Part shown: positions 50,645-63,896 of the stretch, piece after piece | Layout of the letters: each line of letters starts with the position of its first letter | Numbering within the stretch: the stretch's first letter is position 1 | Assembly: GCA_003991915.1 (NCBI GenBank) | Contig: RQTK01000441.1 | Coordinates: 233,599-297,598, forward strand | From: Elysia chlorotica | Lineage: Eukaryota > Mollusca > Gastropoda > Plakobranchidae | DNA: 64,000 bases | Direction: 5' to 3' | Program-made: the position numbers and the translations under genes | Notes under the pieces: generated by a model | The model's database searches: none | Told to the model about the DNA's origin: nothing | Seen by the model: only the letters and a program-made list of their open reading frames with translations

Positions 50645-52200
50645 GGGTGTGTTAAGTTATTTTGTTTCTGTAGCAGATTTAAGTATCCTTATGCTTAATG
50701 AAACAATAGTATCTATATTTCAAAAAAATATTAGTGTATTGGTACCGCAACGTTCCGATGGGAGCCCTGAACAACGAATCGCTTTAGGCCATGAGAAGGG
50801 ATTTACAACACTTTGGTTGCAACAATTAGTCCCGTGCATTAACAGACGTTTCCCCCTCAGTGCCCGACTTGCCATGTTTTAAGGTGCCATAGCGGATATA
50901 TAATTTGAAGCTTTGTGTTACGAAATGGCTCAGTAAGGGTGGAATGGCCCATATTCAATGTAAAGACTAAAATTTGTATAAACTCTATTTTTTGCAACTG
51001 CATTTGCACATTTGAAATATATTTACACCAGAGCCTCATTCTACATATAACGATAATACAAATAGCGTCTGATTTGTTAAAGATTTATATATACCGATAT
51101 AATATACTATATTGTTGACTTTAAAAAATTATGTAATACATATCACTGCAAATGGGCTTGTCAATCTCACCCCCCCCCCCCCCCCACAAAAAAAAAAACC
51201 CATTCTAATCTTATCTAGAGTAGAAACTCCATATGTTCATGTACTAGCTCTAGTCTTTCCACTTTAAAACTTGGACAGTAGCGGCAATCTAGACCCACAC
51301 CGAGGCCCGATCGACCACTTCAGTTTTATGGGGCCAGACAACAGAGGTTGTTGTAGATAACAGTTAAAGAGGAACCTTCCCATACCTTACACGGTGATAT
51401 CGGTGACCAGATCGAGCCGATTGTCTAACATAAAAGCATGTACATGTATAAAGAAGATCAAGAGACCTGCATGTGTTTCAGGTATCAATAGTGCAGCAAT
51501 AACAATGAATGCCTTGACACCCGAGGCTTTCCAAAGATTTTTACACGGAGACAGGGCACAACACTAAAACCTCGAGCTAGCCCTGCGCCTTCAACGTATA
51601 AGTTTAAACCGACTGATGAAAAGCAAATTCAGTTATAAGACAAGGTTAAGTACGCTCACCCCAAGCATGTCCCACCAATATAATATTGGATACAGTTACA
51701 ATTAACTCTTCTCAGTTTCCCCGAAAAATTCTACACGGAGACGTGCGACAAATAAAAACAACCCATCAGCTTCGAACCTCGAATCTAATACTTATCAACC
51801 GAAAGCGCAAACCGACTAACCAAGCTACTGGTGGCCGAGAAACTAGACAAGCACACAATACAACAATCATGTACATCAGTTATACATGTAGTTATGTAAG
51901 ACTCCAACTCTAGGCCAGGCTGCTCAATATGGTAATCCATTCCACAGAAGGCACGAGAAGAAAAGTATCCAAGGATTTTATCACAGAGGCACGTTCAGAG
52001 TAGCGAGTTCTTTGACAGGCCACGGCCAAAACAATGCAACATCGCTTGGCGTTTGAATCCCACTGGATAGAGTATTGCTTGCACTTTTGTACACAACTCA
52101 ACACATCCCTAGATCACACCTAGACACTTGTTTTCAGATCTATGGAACATGTACACAACACTGCGGCGGCTCATTTCAAAACATTGTATACTTATTTTAC
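50645..52200. other. Intron, no gene seen
   Basis: Includes a 16-C run at 51170-51185. Short ORFs lack coding character. Confidence 0.5.
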
Positions 52201-52210
52201 TGTGATATTG

Positions 52211-52211
52211 A

Positions 52212-52263
<52 letters not shown>

Positions 52264-52278
52264 ACCACCATCATCATA

Positions 52279-52334
<56 letters not shown>
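52211..52334. repeat. (ATT)n array in two blocks
   Basis: ATT units at 52211-52260 and 52281-52332 separated by AACCACCATCATCATA, followed by GTT and ATC triplets. Confidence 0.97.
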
Positions 52335-52337
<3 letters not shown>

Positions 52338-52946
52338 TGTTGTTGTTGTCATTACTATCATCATCATTACAATCACTTATAATACCACTACTATTGTCCT
52401 GATTGTTGTCATCATTATTATCCCATCTAAGCAGGGAATGTTTGCACTTACATAATAACGTACATACTGATATAACATGACTGCAGTCCTCTTTTCCTGT
52501 AAACATTTTAATTAGGTCAATGAATAAAGCACAGAATCTTGTTCCCGAAAATCTTCGCAACTCCATTACACATAATAGCTGTACACACAATGAAGTTTCA
52601 TTGAAACTCCGGGAGTGATAGTAACGCTGACTTGAGTTTGATCTACAACCACTGTATAAATATCATTACATGTACATCCCACCAACCACCGCCACACACA
52701 ACCTACGAGGTCTAGCCCATGACTTGGTAGTGAACTGCAGATTAGAGAGAGAAAGGGGAGAGAGAGTGAGATAGAGGGCGATTAAGAGATGCGATGTTTT
52801 GAGTGGTTCCGACTCCCCCCTCTCTGTCTGTCTCTCTCTCTGTATCTGTGTCTCCCTCCCCCTCCCCGTGTCTCAAATCAGAGCGGAATTATTTTATTTT
52901 CACGTGAATTCCTCCGCTCCCCGCCCTGCCTCTCCTCTCCTCGCCT

Positions 52947-53496
52947 CTTATTAAACCGCTGTGTGTGCCGCCACATTGCGTTCTATCTCTTGCGCCTCTC
53001 TCTATATTTTCTTTCTGCACCTTCCTTTCTCGTTTCGGTATGGGGGTTTTGTTTTTTAAAACCTTCTTATCAGGATTTCGTTTCACACTCCGTTGCCTGA
53101 TCATGTTGTAGTCTGTCTATTTGTTTCTTGTTCTTTGCAAGAAACAGCAACCAGTGAGTATGAGCTCATCGCCATAAAGACTTCATACAAGCTAAAAGTC
53201 TATGTTTTGTCAGGTCTAGAAGAGTAGGGTAGACTTCTAAACATCCAACATCAACCGCAAGGCTGTAAAATTGTCCACTGATCCAAGACTAATGGCAATT
53301 TTACATGCTGCCCCGCAGGGACACAGTACCATGACTCCCGTCTCACTCTCCGTCAGGACGCCTCAATCGTGAGACCAACGCTCCAGAACTTTCGCCAGTT
53401 CGTTTAGGAGGTAGAGGGTTAAAGTTTGGCCTGTGCATTGTGCAGCTGGAGAGATTCAAACCCTGCTGGTTCAAAGCAAACCTGCAGCATCGGGAA
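52947..53496 (+). repeat. Dispersed 550-bp duplication, copy X1
   Basis: Begins CTTATTAAACCGCTGTGTGT and ends CTGCAGCATCGGGAA. Copy X2 is at 55882-56435 with over 90% identity by eye. Its right half is a degraded SINE-like element (ATCCAAGACTAATGNCAATT, TGCTGCCCCNCAGGGACACA, ACCATGACTCC). Confidence 0.9.
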
Positions 53497-53517
53497 ACCC
53501 AAATGCCCCCCCCCCCC

Positions 53518-53638
<121 letters not shown>

Positions 53639-54319
53639 TAACAATTATTATCTAGCACTTCAAACTTTGCACCGACCGTACTATGTTTTTGCATTGCACA
53701 GTGTAGAATAGTACTATGGTATAGTATTTTAGTTTCATAGTTCAGTTCAGGCTGATAATGATTAAAAAAAACCTTCAGCAAAGTTATTGATTTTGTTGCA
53801 TGAAATGAAAGCAACAGGCTTATTATTAATGCGAGCGCTTTCCTGTTTACTTAACTCCGCACTTTGCATTGGCGCGTTTTGTTTGTAAATTTTGACTAAT
53901 CAGTTTTCTAATTATTATACAGACGCACATCGTGATTCAGTCTATTATTTTAACAAGGTTAATAAGAACTACCGTGCCAGCAACCAGTTGACAGCAGCCA
54001 TTATTAACACCAACCAACTGGCTACTGCTGCTGTTGTTACTGGACTAGTGGACTTACTGGTGATGTACCAGAGCTGGTTCGACCTGGATGGACCACAGAA
54101 CAACAAGGGCTACTGTGATTAGTGTGAACACAGCTCCAGCGATCACTGGCTCTGAATGACAACACCGCTAAATCTATACCTGTCAACAGCATCCAAGTTG
54201 TGAGACATGGCTTCTAAAGGAGGGATATGTAGCACAGATAGAGATGGAGAGAGAGAGGGGGGGGGGAGAAAAAGAAGGAGACAGAGGGAGGGAGGGAGAG
54301 AGAGAAAGAGACAAATATA

Positions 54320-54580
54320 GCGACTAGCCTTTACTGACAATCAGAGACTGAGAGAGTGTCCAGGTGAGTGATGTCTCTTTGTCTTCAGTATTGTTAGATG
54401 GTCATTACCAGCAATCAGAGAGGGACAGAGACAAAGAGAAGAAATTATGTCTACAAAATAATACAGCGACTAGTCATTCCCACCAATCAGAGAGTGGGTG
54501 AGTGCCCGGTTGAGTGATGTCTCGCTGTCTACAGTATGGTGGACGGTCATTACCACCAATCAGAGAGAGAGAGAGAGAGA
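54320..54580 (+). repeat. ~125-bp tandem repeat, about two units, followed by (GA)n
   Basis: CAATCAGAGACTGAGAGAGT plus GTCCAGGTGAGTGATGTCTC...GGTCATTACCAGCAATCAGA is followed by a second unit, CAATCAGAGAGTGGGTGAGT...GGTCATTACCACCAATCAGA. Confidence 0.82.
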
Positions 54581-55171
54581 GAGAGACAGAGGGAGAGGCA
54601 CACACACACACACAGATAGCCCTGTCCGCGGATAATAGTCAGAGAGAGTAGTTAACACTGGTCTAGATCCAGATCTCTCTCTCTTTCTCTTTCTCTCTGT
54701 CTCTCTCTCTCCTTGAACCTCGCCTTCGGACAACGCTATACTACCAGTAGATTTATGAACATTTGTAACACAAATTGACCGAGAAAATGCTATTTTAGAA
54801 AGCCCCGCCCTTGACCTACATTCCGCAGTACTGGTGGTACACTTCAAGAGCGACACCCACCGAAGACCTGAGATGCTTAAAAGTTAAAGTACATGCCACC
54901 TACCCACGCCACTGACGCCAGGCCACACAGCTCTGCGTGAAGGATCTCAGAACACCCAATTGTTACACTGCCCTTTTTCCGTCAAATGAATACTAGTTGT
55001 AAGTGATCAGTTGATGAAATCCCTTGAGGGAAGTGAGTGGTCGATCATTATAATATTATTATATGGACCTGTTGGCAATTATATTGATGCATAACGTTCG
55101 CTACATTATAATTATCACCTACAAATCCTATATGTATGGCGTAAACAGAGACCCTCGAACCATAGACCTGT

Positions 55172-55285
55172 TACGGTGCTAGTCTGTTTAATGTCCAAAA
55201 ACATCTAGACTACCTCGTGGTCAGGTCCCAAGACTGACATCTGACAACCCTACGAGCTGTCACGAAACCAGGCCTGGTAGTGGTT
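55172..55285 (-). mobile_element. SINE-like repeat, tail-side fragment
   Basis: GTCTGTTTAATGTCCAAAAA, GTCAGGTCCCAAGACTGACA and CAACCCTACGAGCTGTCACG. Confidence 0.6.
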
Positions 55286-55622
55286 AAAAACCAGAACATC
55301 TCGGGCTACATTTTGACACCACCCACCCACCCCTACACCAATTCCGCCTTTTGCGCTCTCCCATACCCAACAACCCATCTTAAATGTCCATGAAATATAA
55401 AATTAAATAAAATCCAACAGGGAAGATTGTGTTTAGCATGCAAGGGGCAAACAGCTTCTCAAACAAAACCAGCTTTAACGTATACATATACTCTTTAAAT
55501 GAACAATGTACATGAAGATCTACATCTAGAGTTTCATCAAATATTTGAGGCCACTGAGCCCTCTCTCGGGAAGCACCTCGCACCACGTCGCCAATCTCGG
55601 TTGTCCTGCCCAAGGACACCCC

Positions 55623-55877
55623 AACTGGAGAAACAAATACGGTGAATACAGGCTTGAAAACAGGTTAATACACGTAAAGCCTGTAAAGTGTGTGTGTGTG
55701 CTCAGGTTTCCTGCATGCATGGTTAATTTTTAAGCAGAGGAATGAATCCTTTTGTGGAAGGATGCGAAGCTCTCTTCTAGTTTATCCTCTCGTATTGTTT
55801 CAAGGAAGATCCTTAAGCCGTAAAGAGTGATACGTGTATCTTCAACGGCCAAAAGGGACGAACACTTTGCGCTGATA
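55623..55877 (+). repeat. 255-bp duplication, copy Y1
   Basis: Begins AACTGGAGAAACAAATACGG and ends TTTGCGCTGATA. It is essentially identical to Y2 at 56440-56694. Confidence 0.95.
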
Positions 55878-55881
55878 GCCA

Positions 55882-56435
55882 CTTATTAAACCGCTGTGTG
55901 TGCCGCCATTGCGTTCTATCTCTTACGCCTCTCTCTATATTTTCTTTCTGCACCTTCCTTTCTCGTTTCGGTTTGGGGATTTTGTTTTTTAAAACCTTCC
56001 TATCAGGATTTCGTTTCACACTCCGTTGCCTGATCTTGTTGTAGTTTGTCTATTTGTTTCTTGTTCTTTGTAAAGCTCAGCAACCAGTGAGTATGAGCTC
56101 ATCGCCATAAAAACTTAATGCATGCTAAAAGTCTATGTTCTGTCATGTCTAGAGTAGGGTAGACTTCTAAACATCCAACTTCAACCGCAAGGCTGTACAA
56201 AGTGTACAGTTGTCCACTGATCCAAGACTAATGACAATTTTACATGCTGCCCCACAGGGACACAGTACCATGACTCCTGTCTCACTCTCCGTAGGACGCC
56301 TTGATAGGGAGACAAACGCTCTAAAACTTTCGCCAGTTCGTTTAGGAGGTAGAGGGTTAAAAGTTTGGCCTGTGCATTGTGCAGCTGGAGAGATTCAAAC
56401 CCTGCTGGTTCAAAGCAAGCCTGCAGCGTCGGGAA
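55882..56435 (+). repeat. Dispersed 554-bp duplication, copy X2
   Basis: Second copy of 52947-53496, lying exactly between Y1 and Y2 with only 4-5 bases at each junction. Confidence 0.92.
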
Positions 56436-56439
56436 TAAC

Positions 56440-56694
56440 AACTGGAGAAACAAATACGGTGAATACAGGCTTGAAAACAGGTTAATACACGTAAAGCCTG
56501 TAAAGTGTGTGTGTGTGCTCAGGTTTCCTGCATGCATGGTTAATTTTTAAGCAGAGGAATGAATCCTTTTGTGGAAGGATGCGAAGCTCTCTTCTAGTTT
56601 ATCCTCTCGTATTGTTTCAAGGAAGATCCTTAAGCCGTAAAGAGTGATACGTGTATCTTCAACGGCCAAAAGGGACGAACACTTTGCGCTGATA
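56440..56694 (+). repeat. 255-bp duplication, copy Y2
   Basis: Same length and, by eye, the same sequence as 55623-55877. Confidence 0.95.
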
Positions 56695-56717
56695 CCGCCA
56701 TAGGAGAGAAGAGTGAA

Positions 56718-56723
<6 letters not shown>

Positions 56724-56760
<37 letters not shown>
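56724..56760. repeat. (GA)n microsatellite
   Basis: A GA run of about 17 units. Confidence 0.95.
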
Positions 56761-56763
<3 letters not shown>

Positions 56764-56829
56764 AGATGTTGAAGCAGATAGCGGAACAAAGCAAGTGTTA
56801 TTTTATAATTATGTATTTATAAGTTCTGG

Positions 56830-57720
56830 ATACATCAGGCTTATTAAGCCTTTAATTATGTAAGTGTGGAGGTGGGGGCGGGGGGGGCGGATTTCGGATT
56901 AGCATCACCTCGGCTTCTCTTTCTAGAGAACCTAATTGCTGGTGGTCGTTCTTTCACAAGTAAAACTTGTAGTACGTGTATATCCAGCTGTTGTACAGTT
57001 TGGAAACTTTTGATGTGAATCCAAAAAAAATATCTCTTTTGATTCTTCCAGCACAGATAGATAGATAGGTAGAGAGAGACATGCCGACAGAGAGCGAGAG
57101 AGATAGAAGATAAAGAGAGAGAGAGAGGGGGGGGGGGGAGCTGCTGCTGTATGCACATGACGTGCCATAATATTTCCCAATGCAAAAAGGGAAACAAAAC
57201 CAGTTGATCAAACACCAAGGAACAAGCTTGAAACGGCCCAGCAAAAACAAACTCTTGAACTTAAAAGATTTTGAGAATTCGTATAGATCCATACACGCAT
57301 CATGGAAGTTTACCTTGATGTAACATAAAACCAAGACAGGTGTGGGTGTGTGCAGGTTAGGAGACGTTAAATCAAGAAGCCTACGATCTTATTCCGTATG
57401 AAACCCTCTGGTCTTGGTCTGACTGCGCAAATAAATACAAGTTCAGGGTTTCATGACATCCCCAGTCCAGCCACAGCCCCACGCCAGCCACTAGCGACAG
57501 TCTGGCTCTTACTAAGTCTTAGTCCAGTGTTTGCACACAGCTGGGGTATAAAGTACTATGAGGAACTGAGTTTAGGCGCCTGACTGTGGCATGTGAGGAC
57601 ACGGTAAGAAGGGCGCCTACGTCTAGTTTTTCTTTGTACTTACGGCTCCAGGTGCAGAGCTTAGAGTTTAAGGACCATCAATCGTTCGCTGCGAGAAAAC
57701 GTGCACCTAAATGTAATTAT
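56830..57720. other. Intron, no gene seen
   Basis: Contains G-runs (56880-56887, 57127-57138) and a short GA tract at 57070-57127. No coding signal. Confidence 0.5.
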
Positions 57721-57724
57721 TCAG

Positions 57725-57870
57725 TTTCGACCAGTGAATCCCATTTCGTCCCCTGAAACTGGTGGTTGGGTCCGTGTCAGTATAACTGGCAGAGACAGGA
57801 GTCCAGGTCTCCCCGCCATGTCTCACAAAAAAGCCTAGAGTTTGACTTAAAACCATCTCAACTCAACTTT
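57725..57870 (+). mobile_element. SINE-like repeat, degraded (plus orientation)
   Basis: TTGGGTCCGTGTCAGTATAA, GACAGGAGTCCAGGTCTCCC and a worn tail TGACTTAAAACCATCTCAAC. Confidence 0.65.
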
Positions 57871-57871
57871 A

Positions 57872-59290
57872 CCAGTGAGTCTCAATTGTCTGACACCTTG
57901 TGATAAACCCCGACCCACTCCCAGCCACCCCCCCCCCCTTGACCGCCTCACGCGTGTAGTTCTGACAAGTAGAAAATGTTGTTTTTTCTTCACGTTACTT
58001 TAGTTGTATAAAGTAATTTCTCATTTTCAGAACACTCTATGTGTAGTTTTCTATAAATGGGGTTGTTGAGAAAGGACGGTATAAAACTTAGATAACGATC
58101 ACATTTGAATAATGTCATAGTTAACTCCACCCAAACTGCCCAAATTTACATGGCTTGACACGGTAGAGACCACAGTGACCCATAATGGCGTCCGAAGGGA
58201 CGAGAGTAATTTTCAATCACATCTAGTTACTCAAGTAAATAGCTACTCTCTCTCTCACCCTATATACCTCCTTTTTCCGACCACTCTATCCACCATTCAA
58301 ATAAGGATGTTAAAATACGCGTCTGTTGCTGTAAAATGCCTCACACAACGCAAGGGACCACCACTACGTCTAGTTTACGAGGCTTCGCTTTATGCCAGAG
58401 AAGTGTACATTCCCTAGGCGAGATAAATAATAATGTATAATAATGCATAAGAACAGCTGTGTAGCGTGATACAGTAAACCATTCTGCCTGGTCACTCTTA
58501 TTCGCATGAGCACATTTCTGGATAACAGTAACCCTACTGATCTATTTCTATCAAATTCTTGTATAAGCTAGAACAGGCCTTAAACCAGAGAGAAATTATT
58601 TCAACCCACACAACAAAAATGTAAACTGTTCTAACTGTGGCGAAAAGTTCTCAAAATGTAGTTGAATTTGGCCCTTACTACATGTTTGTCTACTTCGGTT
58701 ACTTGGTCTGTTATTTTCGGAAGCCTGGGCGGCCATCCTTTACCCCCGACGACTCAGTACTCGCGACGTAATGACGTAAGGATAATGCAGAAATATCTAG
58801 AGTGGGAGCAAAGACAATAGACGTTTCATAAAGAGCACAACCTATTTCTTTATTGAAATAAAGGCGGTTGGCCAATCTTCAGACAGAGTTATTCCTAAGG
58901 TTTAATAAGGCACGCTTCCGCCTTTATAATCCCAACCCGTGCCACAATCGCGAAATCCTCTCCGTGAAACATTCCACTTTTTCGCACTCTTTGGTGAAAT
59001 AGAAAGCGCGAAACAAGTAGCGAACCATTTGCATTGCAGAATAATAAGCCAACGATGAGAAGTTAATGTTATGTTGCTATCAATGTGATGTGTTAATTCT
59101 TAAACTCATTCTTATACAAAATAATACCCCCCCCCCCCTAGTCCCTCCACACAAACACACTTTCAAAAAAGGCTATGGACAAAATAATATAACAGGCAGC
59201 GCCGTTTACAACTTAATGGTATGCCCAACAGTTCTAAGAATACATAAACTGGTCCAAGTATTACAACATCAGAACAGTCAGAAGCTATAA
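57872..59290. other. Intron, no gene seen
   Basis: C-runs at 57928-57938 and 59128-59138. Otherwise unique AT-rich sequence. Confidence 0.5.
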
Positions 59291-59295
59291 GAAAT

Positions 59296-59383
59296 GGGGG
59301 GGGGGGGGGGGGGGCGCACCCAAAAACACTCAAACAAAACAACAGCAAGAAAAAGGAAGAAGGGGGGGGGGGGGGGGGGGGGG
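59296..59383. repeat. Two poly-G tracts (19 and 22 G)
   Basis: G at 59296-59314 and 59362-59383, 47 bases apart on the same strand, separated by A-rich sequence. Confidence 0.95.
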
Positions 59384-59418
59384 ACTGCATCCCAAACCAT
59401 TCTCGCGATCCTTCTGAC

Positions 59419-59454
<36 letters not shown>

Positions 59455-59483
59455 CTCTCTCTCTAACAATGAATAATCTATCG

Positions 59484-60370
59484 TTAGACGCTTAACATTT
59501 AAGATGTCCCTCCGCTTTCCCACGTCATGATAGGTCTGATTACCCTGTAACTACCATCACTCCAATTATACAACATAATGTAATTGTACACCAATCGCCT
59601 TGGTGCTGGAAATAGGTGTTTACTCTACCCAGTTAGAAGTCACGTTAGTCAACAGAAAAACAAAAATCTTAACAACTGGGACTACCGTGATTTGTCAGTT
59701 TGAAGCATGAGTGATTCTCCCTGGGCTCCATTATACAATGTTGATACTTACCTTAATGTGTGAACATCTATATGTATTTTCATTAATATACAGAGCATAT
59801 ATAGCCCTTAAAATCTTGAAAAAGAAATCAGAATTGTTTAGAGGCAAATAGAAAAAAAAAAAGAGAAAGGTGGCCATTTCGATATAAAACTTAATATTTT
59901 TCTCTGAAATTAAGATATTTTTTTAATGCACGTCCTTTCTTATCTTACAATAAAACCACAAACTTTTCAGGATGTCCCAGATAAACTTAGTAAATACATT
60001 TCACCCCAATGGATAAAAAGAAAAAGATATATAACTCCTATACAAAGCAAGTTTAGCATTCCGATTTCAGACAAGAAGAGCTGACACAAGGGAAGTAATC
60101 CAGATAACAAAAAATATAATGTAGAGTAACAAGAGTTAACTCCCCTATATAGATATTTTTTTTGCTACCTGTATTTATTTATAGATCTATGCTCCTCTAT
60201 GATACCTTTTCAAGCAGTGGCGGTTTGCGTTTATCTTAAGTTACTATGAATTTTTTCTTGTTATGTGTCTATTAAAAAATTCCGATAAGATCAAATTTAT
60301 TGATATAGTGGAGAGAAACATTCTGACAACAAATTGGGAGAAATATGTCTTACATTTGACTGCAGGCAAA
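59484..60370. other. Intron, no gene seen
   Basis: AT-rich unique sequence with no ORF of coding character. Confidence 0.5.
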
Positions 60371-60379
60371 AGAAATATA

Positions 60380-60434
60380 GGGGGGGGGGGGGGAGAGAAG
60401 GAGGGAGGAGGTAGGGGGGGGGGGGGGGGGGGGG
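60380..60434. repeat. Two poly-G tracts (14 and 21 G)
   Basis: G at 60380-60393 and 60414-60434, with AGAGAAGGAGGGAGGAGGTA between. Confidence 0.95.
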
Positions 60435-60904
60435 CATGGAAATTATGCAAAAAAACAACAACAACCAAAAGAAACTCAAGTTTAACGAATTGCATGAATG
60501 AATTCTAGAGCTGCATACTATTTGTGCGCGTGTGTGTATACCATGTTGTGAGCACTAAGCTAATATAGGGAAGACACATACTGTGCAAACACTATTAGTA
60601 TTATATGCAGTATTGCTGAATCCAAATAAACTTAATCCGTTTGAGGGCAAGTCTTCGTTAAACGCCAAGCCCCTTTCAGCATTACAGGCTAACTCACTTC
60701 GAATGTGATTTCTTGAAAACTAATAATTTTTTTTAATGTAATAGTAATTAAAGAGAGCTAATGACTTATAGCTCGCTAACAAAAAATACATTAAGCCCTT
60801 AATTGGCATCTGGGCCCCAATAGATGATGTACAATCGCATCTTATGAGGACTGTGTGGTGCAACTTCCTTCCGTGTGATAGGCCACTGAACCAGGGAAAT
60901 TTAA

Positions 60905-61340
60905 GTCAAATCCATTTAGTACATAATTATAGTATAAAAGTTTCCAAGAAGTTAAAGTCCCAACCATTTAGTATATAATTATACTATAAAAGTTTCCAAG
61001 AAGTCCAAGTTCCACCCATTTAGTATATAATTATACTATAAAAGTTTCCAAGAAGTTCAAGTTCCACCCATTAGTATATAATTATACTATAAAAGTTTCC
61101 AAGAAGTTCAAGTCCCATCCATTTAGTATATAATTATAAACGTTTCCAAGAAGTTTAAGTCCCATCCGTTTAGTCTATAATTATAAACGTTTCCAAGAAG
61201 TTCAAGCCCCATCCATTTAGTATATAATTATACTATAAAAGTTTCCAAGAAGTTCAAGTCCAATCCCTTTTGTCTCTTACTATACTACAAAAGTTTCCAA
61301 GAAGATCAAGTCCCATCCATTTAGTATATAATAATAGTAT
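60905..61340 (+). repeat. 52-bp AT-rich minisatellite
   Basis: Eight to nine units of AAAAGTTTCCAAGAAGTTCA, AGTTCCACCCATTTAGTATA and TAATTATACTAT. Two units lack the ACTATAA segment and one is more divergent. TATATAATTATA makes each unit partly palindromic. Confidence 0.95.
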
Positions 61341-61837
61341 TAAAAACACTGTAAATAATGGCTTTACGAAGAACGGTAAGGCACGGCAATGCATCAATCT
61401 ACACCATTCTCTAGTCTAGGCAGCTAGAAACAGAGGTATGCACAAATGTAAGTACGGTATGTTTGTGTGTGTGTGTTGTGTGTGTGTGTGTGTGCGCAAA
61501 AGGCGAGGAAAAAAGGGGGAGAGAAGGGAGAAAATCAGATGATGACAAAGGACCGCCGGTATCCTTTTTGAAATATTTGGGAAAGCATGAGGTCCGGTTC
61601 AAATCAGGCCCACCAGTTGAAGGTGTCCCTGTCTCCGTCCTTTGGAAATACATATAAGGGGCGGGAGGGGACGCACAAACCGCAACATAACCGGGGAATC
61701 AGGGAGAGAGTACATCCGGAGGGAGAGAGAGAGAGAGAAAGCTTTGCACGGAAAGCAAATATAAAATGATGGGGGGGGGGGGGGGTTACTTAAGAATAGG
61801 GCATGAGGATAACAGGCATTGTCGGAGAAAAAAGGGA

Positions 61838-61840
61838 GAG

Positions 61841-61884
<44 letters not shown>
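61838..61884. repeat. (GA)n microsatellite
   Basis: A GA run of about 22 units, within 300 bp of the coding exon donor. Confidence 0.95.
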
Positions 61885-61886
<2 letters not shown>

Positions 61887-62170
61887 CCAAAGTGTTTTGA
61901 TGTGGGGTTTAGATTCATAGACAAACCATTTTTTCAATCAAAGGGGGTAGGGGGTGATAGGTGGGGGCAAACTTGAAAATGGCAAACTGCAAACGGCTTG
62001 CAATAGACAGAGTGCAGGGTGGGGGAGAGGGGAGGGGAGGCGGGGGGTGATAGTAACTCAGAGGGTCAACACAGTGATGTATGCACGCCACGTCACGCTA
62101 TTGTTACGGCATACGTCACGCCAAACACCACGGCACGCCATACGGAAGGAAGGCAGTATCATCAACATAC

Positions 62171-63336
62171 CCGTCTTCATCACCGCCATCGCCATCCTCA
62201 GCATCGACTTTCGGGACCGCTGAGTCCGGCTGTTGTTGTTGTTGCTGTGGCTCAAGCAGCGCGCGGATCGTACTGTTGTTGTCAGCGATGGCATCCACAG
62301 GTGGACTACATTCCGCAGCGGTCGATGTCACTGTCATCGAGGATGGACCGACCAACTCCTGGCTTTCCGCCTCTTGATGAGAGGATGTGTTACTTTGTGA
62401 TGACGCGTCTCCTAGCGTTGGTGTAGCTGTGGACGCGGCGTCAGAATCTCCGCCTGTAGATCTTGACCTGAGATCGGTACCGGTACAAGCTGCAGCTGCG
62501 GTTGACGAGGATCTACTCTGCAGGTTTGGGTCAATCCCGAGAGATGTGTTATCATAATGCTGGGTGCCATCAACGATCGCCGTTTCTGCCGCTACGGGAG
62601 ATAGACCAGACATCTCGGTGAGAGGCTGAGGCTGAGGCGAGACAAGCGGCGGCGGCTGCTGGCTATCTTGAGCTCCACAGCCTACTGATTCAGACGTCAG
62701 CGGCGCGGTGAACGCTGAGGGAAGCCCCGCAGAGTAGATGGACTGTAGCGACTGCAGGGATGGAAGCGGGGCGAATATCGCGCCTGCCGCGGCCGCGGGC
62801 GTGTAGAAAGACGCGGGTGTCGGCGCGCCGGGCAAACCTGGGAAAGCCATGGACAGAGCCGGCGGCGGGACTGCGGGAAGGAAGAAGTCGCCGGCCGAGG
62901 AGGCGAGGAAAGCCGGGAGAGGAGGCGGGGGTGCGCTGGTCAGGGCCATGGTTGGGGCCGGGGCAGCGACTAGACCTCCTCCTCCAGGGATGCCCACAAA
63001 GCCAGCTGCCTGGGTCGGGGAGACGGCGGACGAGAAAGCCGCAAAGCCGGCTGGGTCTACAAACGGAGAAGAGCTGCCGGGCGCCATAGTCAACGCCACG
63101 CTTGGCGGGGGCACGACTGTCAGCGGCGACGGGGCGGGTGACGCGTGCGGTGTGCACGCCAGACACGCCGCAAGACGCTCATTCACCGGCGGCGCGCCTT
63201 GGGGCCTCAAAGTCAGCGAAGGGCGAGGGTGAGGGTGTCTCCTGGGTGTTGGTAGGGGAGATAGAGACGTTGCTGGGGTTTTCTGTATTACATGATTGGT
63301 GATGGTTGGTACAGAGAGACGTGGCGTGGGGGAAAT
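62171..63336 (-). CDS. Long coding exon, probable most upstream TSC22-family coding exon in the window
   Basis: The open frame runs from just after an in-frame TAG at 63339-63337 to donor GG|GTATGTTG at 62170. The split codon GG plus T from 1279 gives Gly before GGSTVAIDN. The encoded ~388 residues are Ala/Pro/Ser-rich with little predicted structure: APPPPLPAF-like and PAAAAG patches, SSSTAAAACTG, a seven-residue Gln run (plus-strand GTT/CTG triplets near 62229-62249), and an acidic end KVDAEDGDGGDEDG. No ATG opens the frame; the first Met codon is internal (LTMAPGSSS), and 63210 is TTG. The exon is therefore probably spliced in, with TTACAGTTTAG as a candidate acceptor at 63337, or starts at that internal Met. 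GC content is far above the surroundings. Membership in the TSC22 gene is inferred from phase, strand and composition; an independent gene is possible. Confidence 0.52.
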
Positions 63337-63344
63337 CTAAACTG

Positions 63345-63451
63345 TAAGGCACGGGTGATGATATAAAGTGTATACATGTACCATGGTTGGTGATAGAGTT
63401 CGCCGTATAGGAACTTCCCTTAATGCCTCTAGAGTGACATCATGCTTATGC

Positions 63452-63510
<59 letters not shown>

Positions 63511-63836
63511 CAGACATTCCAACCAAGGATTCGATGAGCAATGATAGATCGTTGACGGGCTATGGAGACTGAGGGCAGAGTGGTGAGCGACTATCGGACT
63601 AGTGTCAGTTCGAGAGCAAGAGAGAGAGAGGGACAGGCAGAGAAAAGATCACGTTTGTTGTTCCCAGTGATTCGTATGAGGGACAAAAAATGGGTAAAGG
63701 AGGATGAGTACTGAAATCCTGTTAGCAATGAGAGACTACAGGTAGGGCATAAGTATAAATCAAGCAAAAAGACACTGTGTTTTTATACAATATTAGAGGG
63801 TAGACAACTACTTTGGTTTCAAACGTTAAAAATAAG

Positions 63837-63896
<60 letters not shown>

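Noticed and set aside
53892..54122. 76-residue plus-strand ORF with a fairly protein-like sequence
   Set aside because: No splice signals, no recognised family and only 230 nt long. Chance cannot be excluded.
62116..63210. Complete 364-residue protein starting at 63210
   Set aside because: The codon at 63210 is TTG, the frame is open further upstream, and a strong donor at 62170 precedes the apparent stop.
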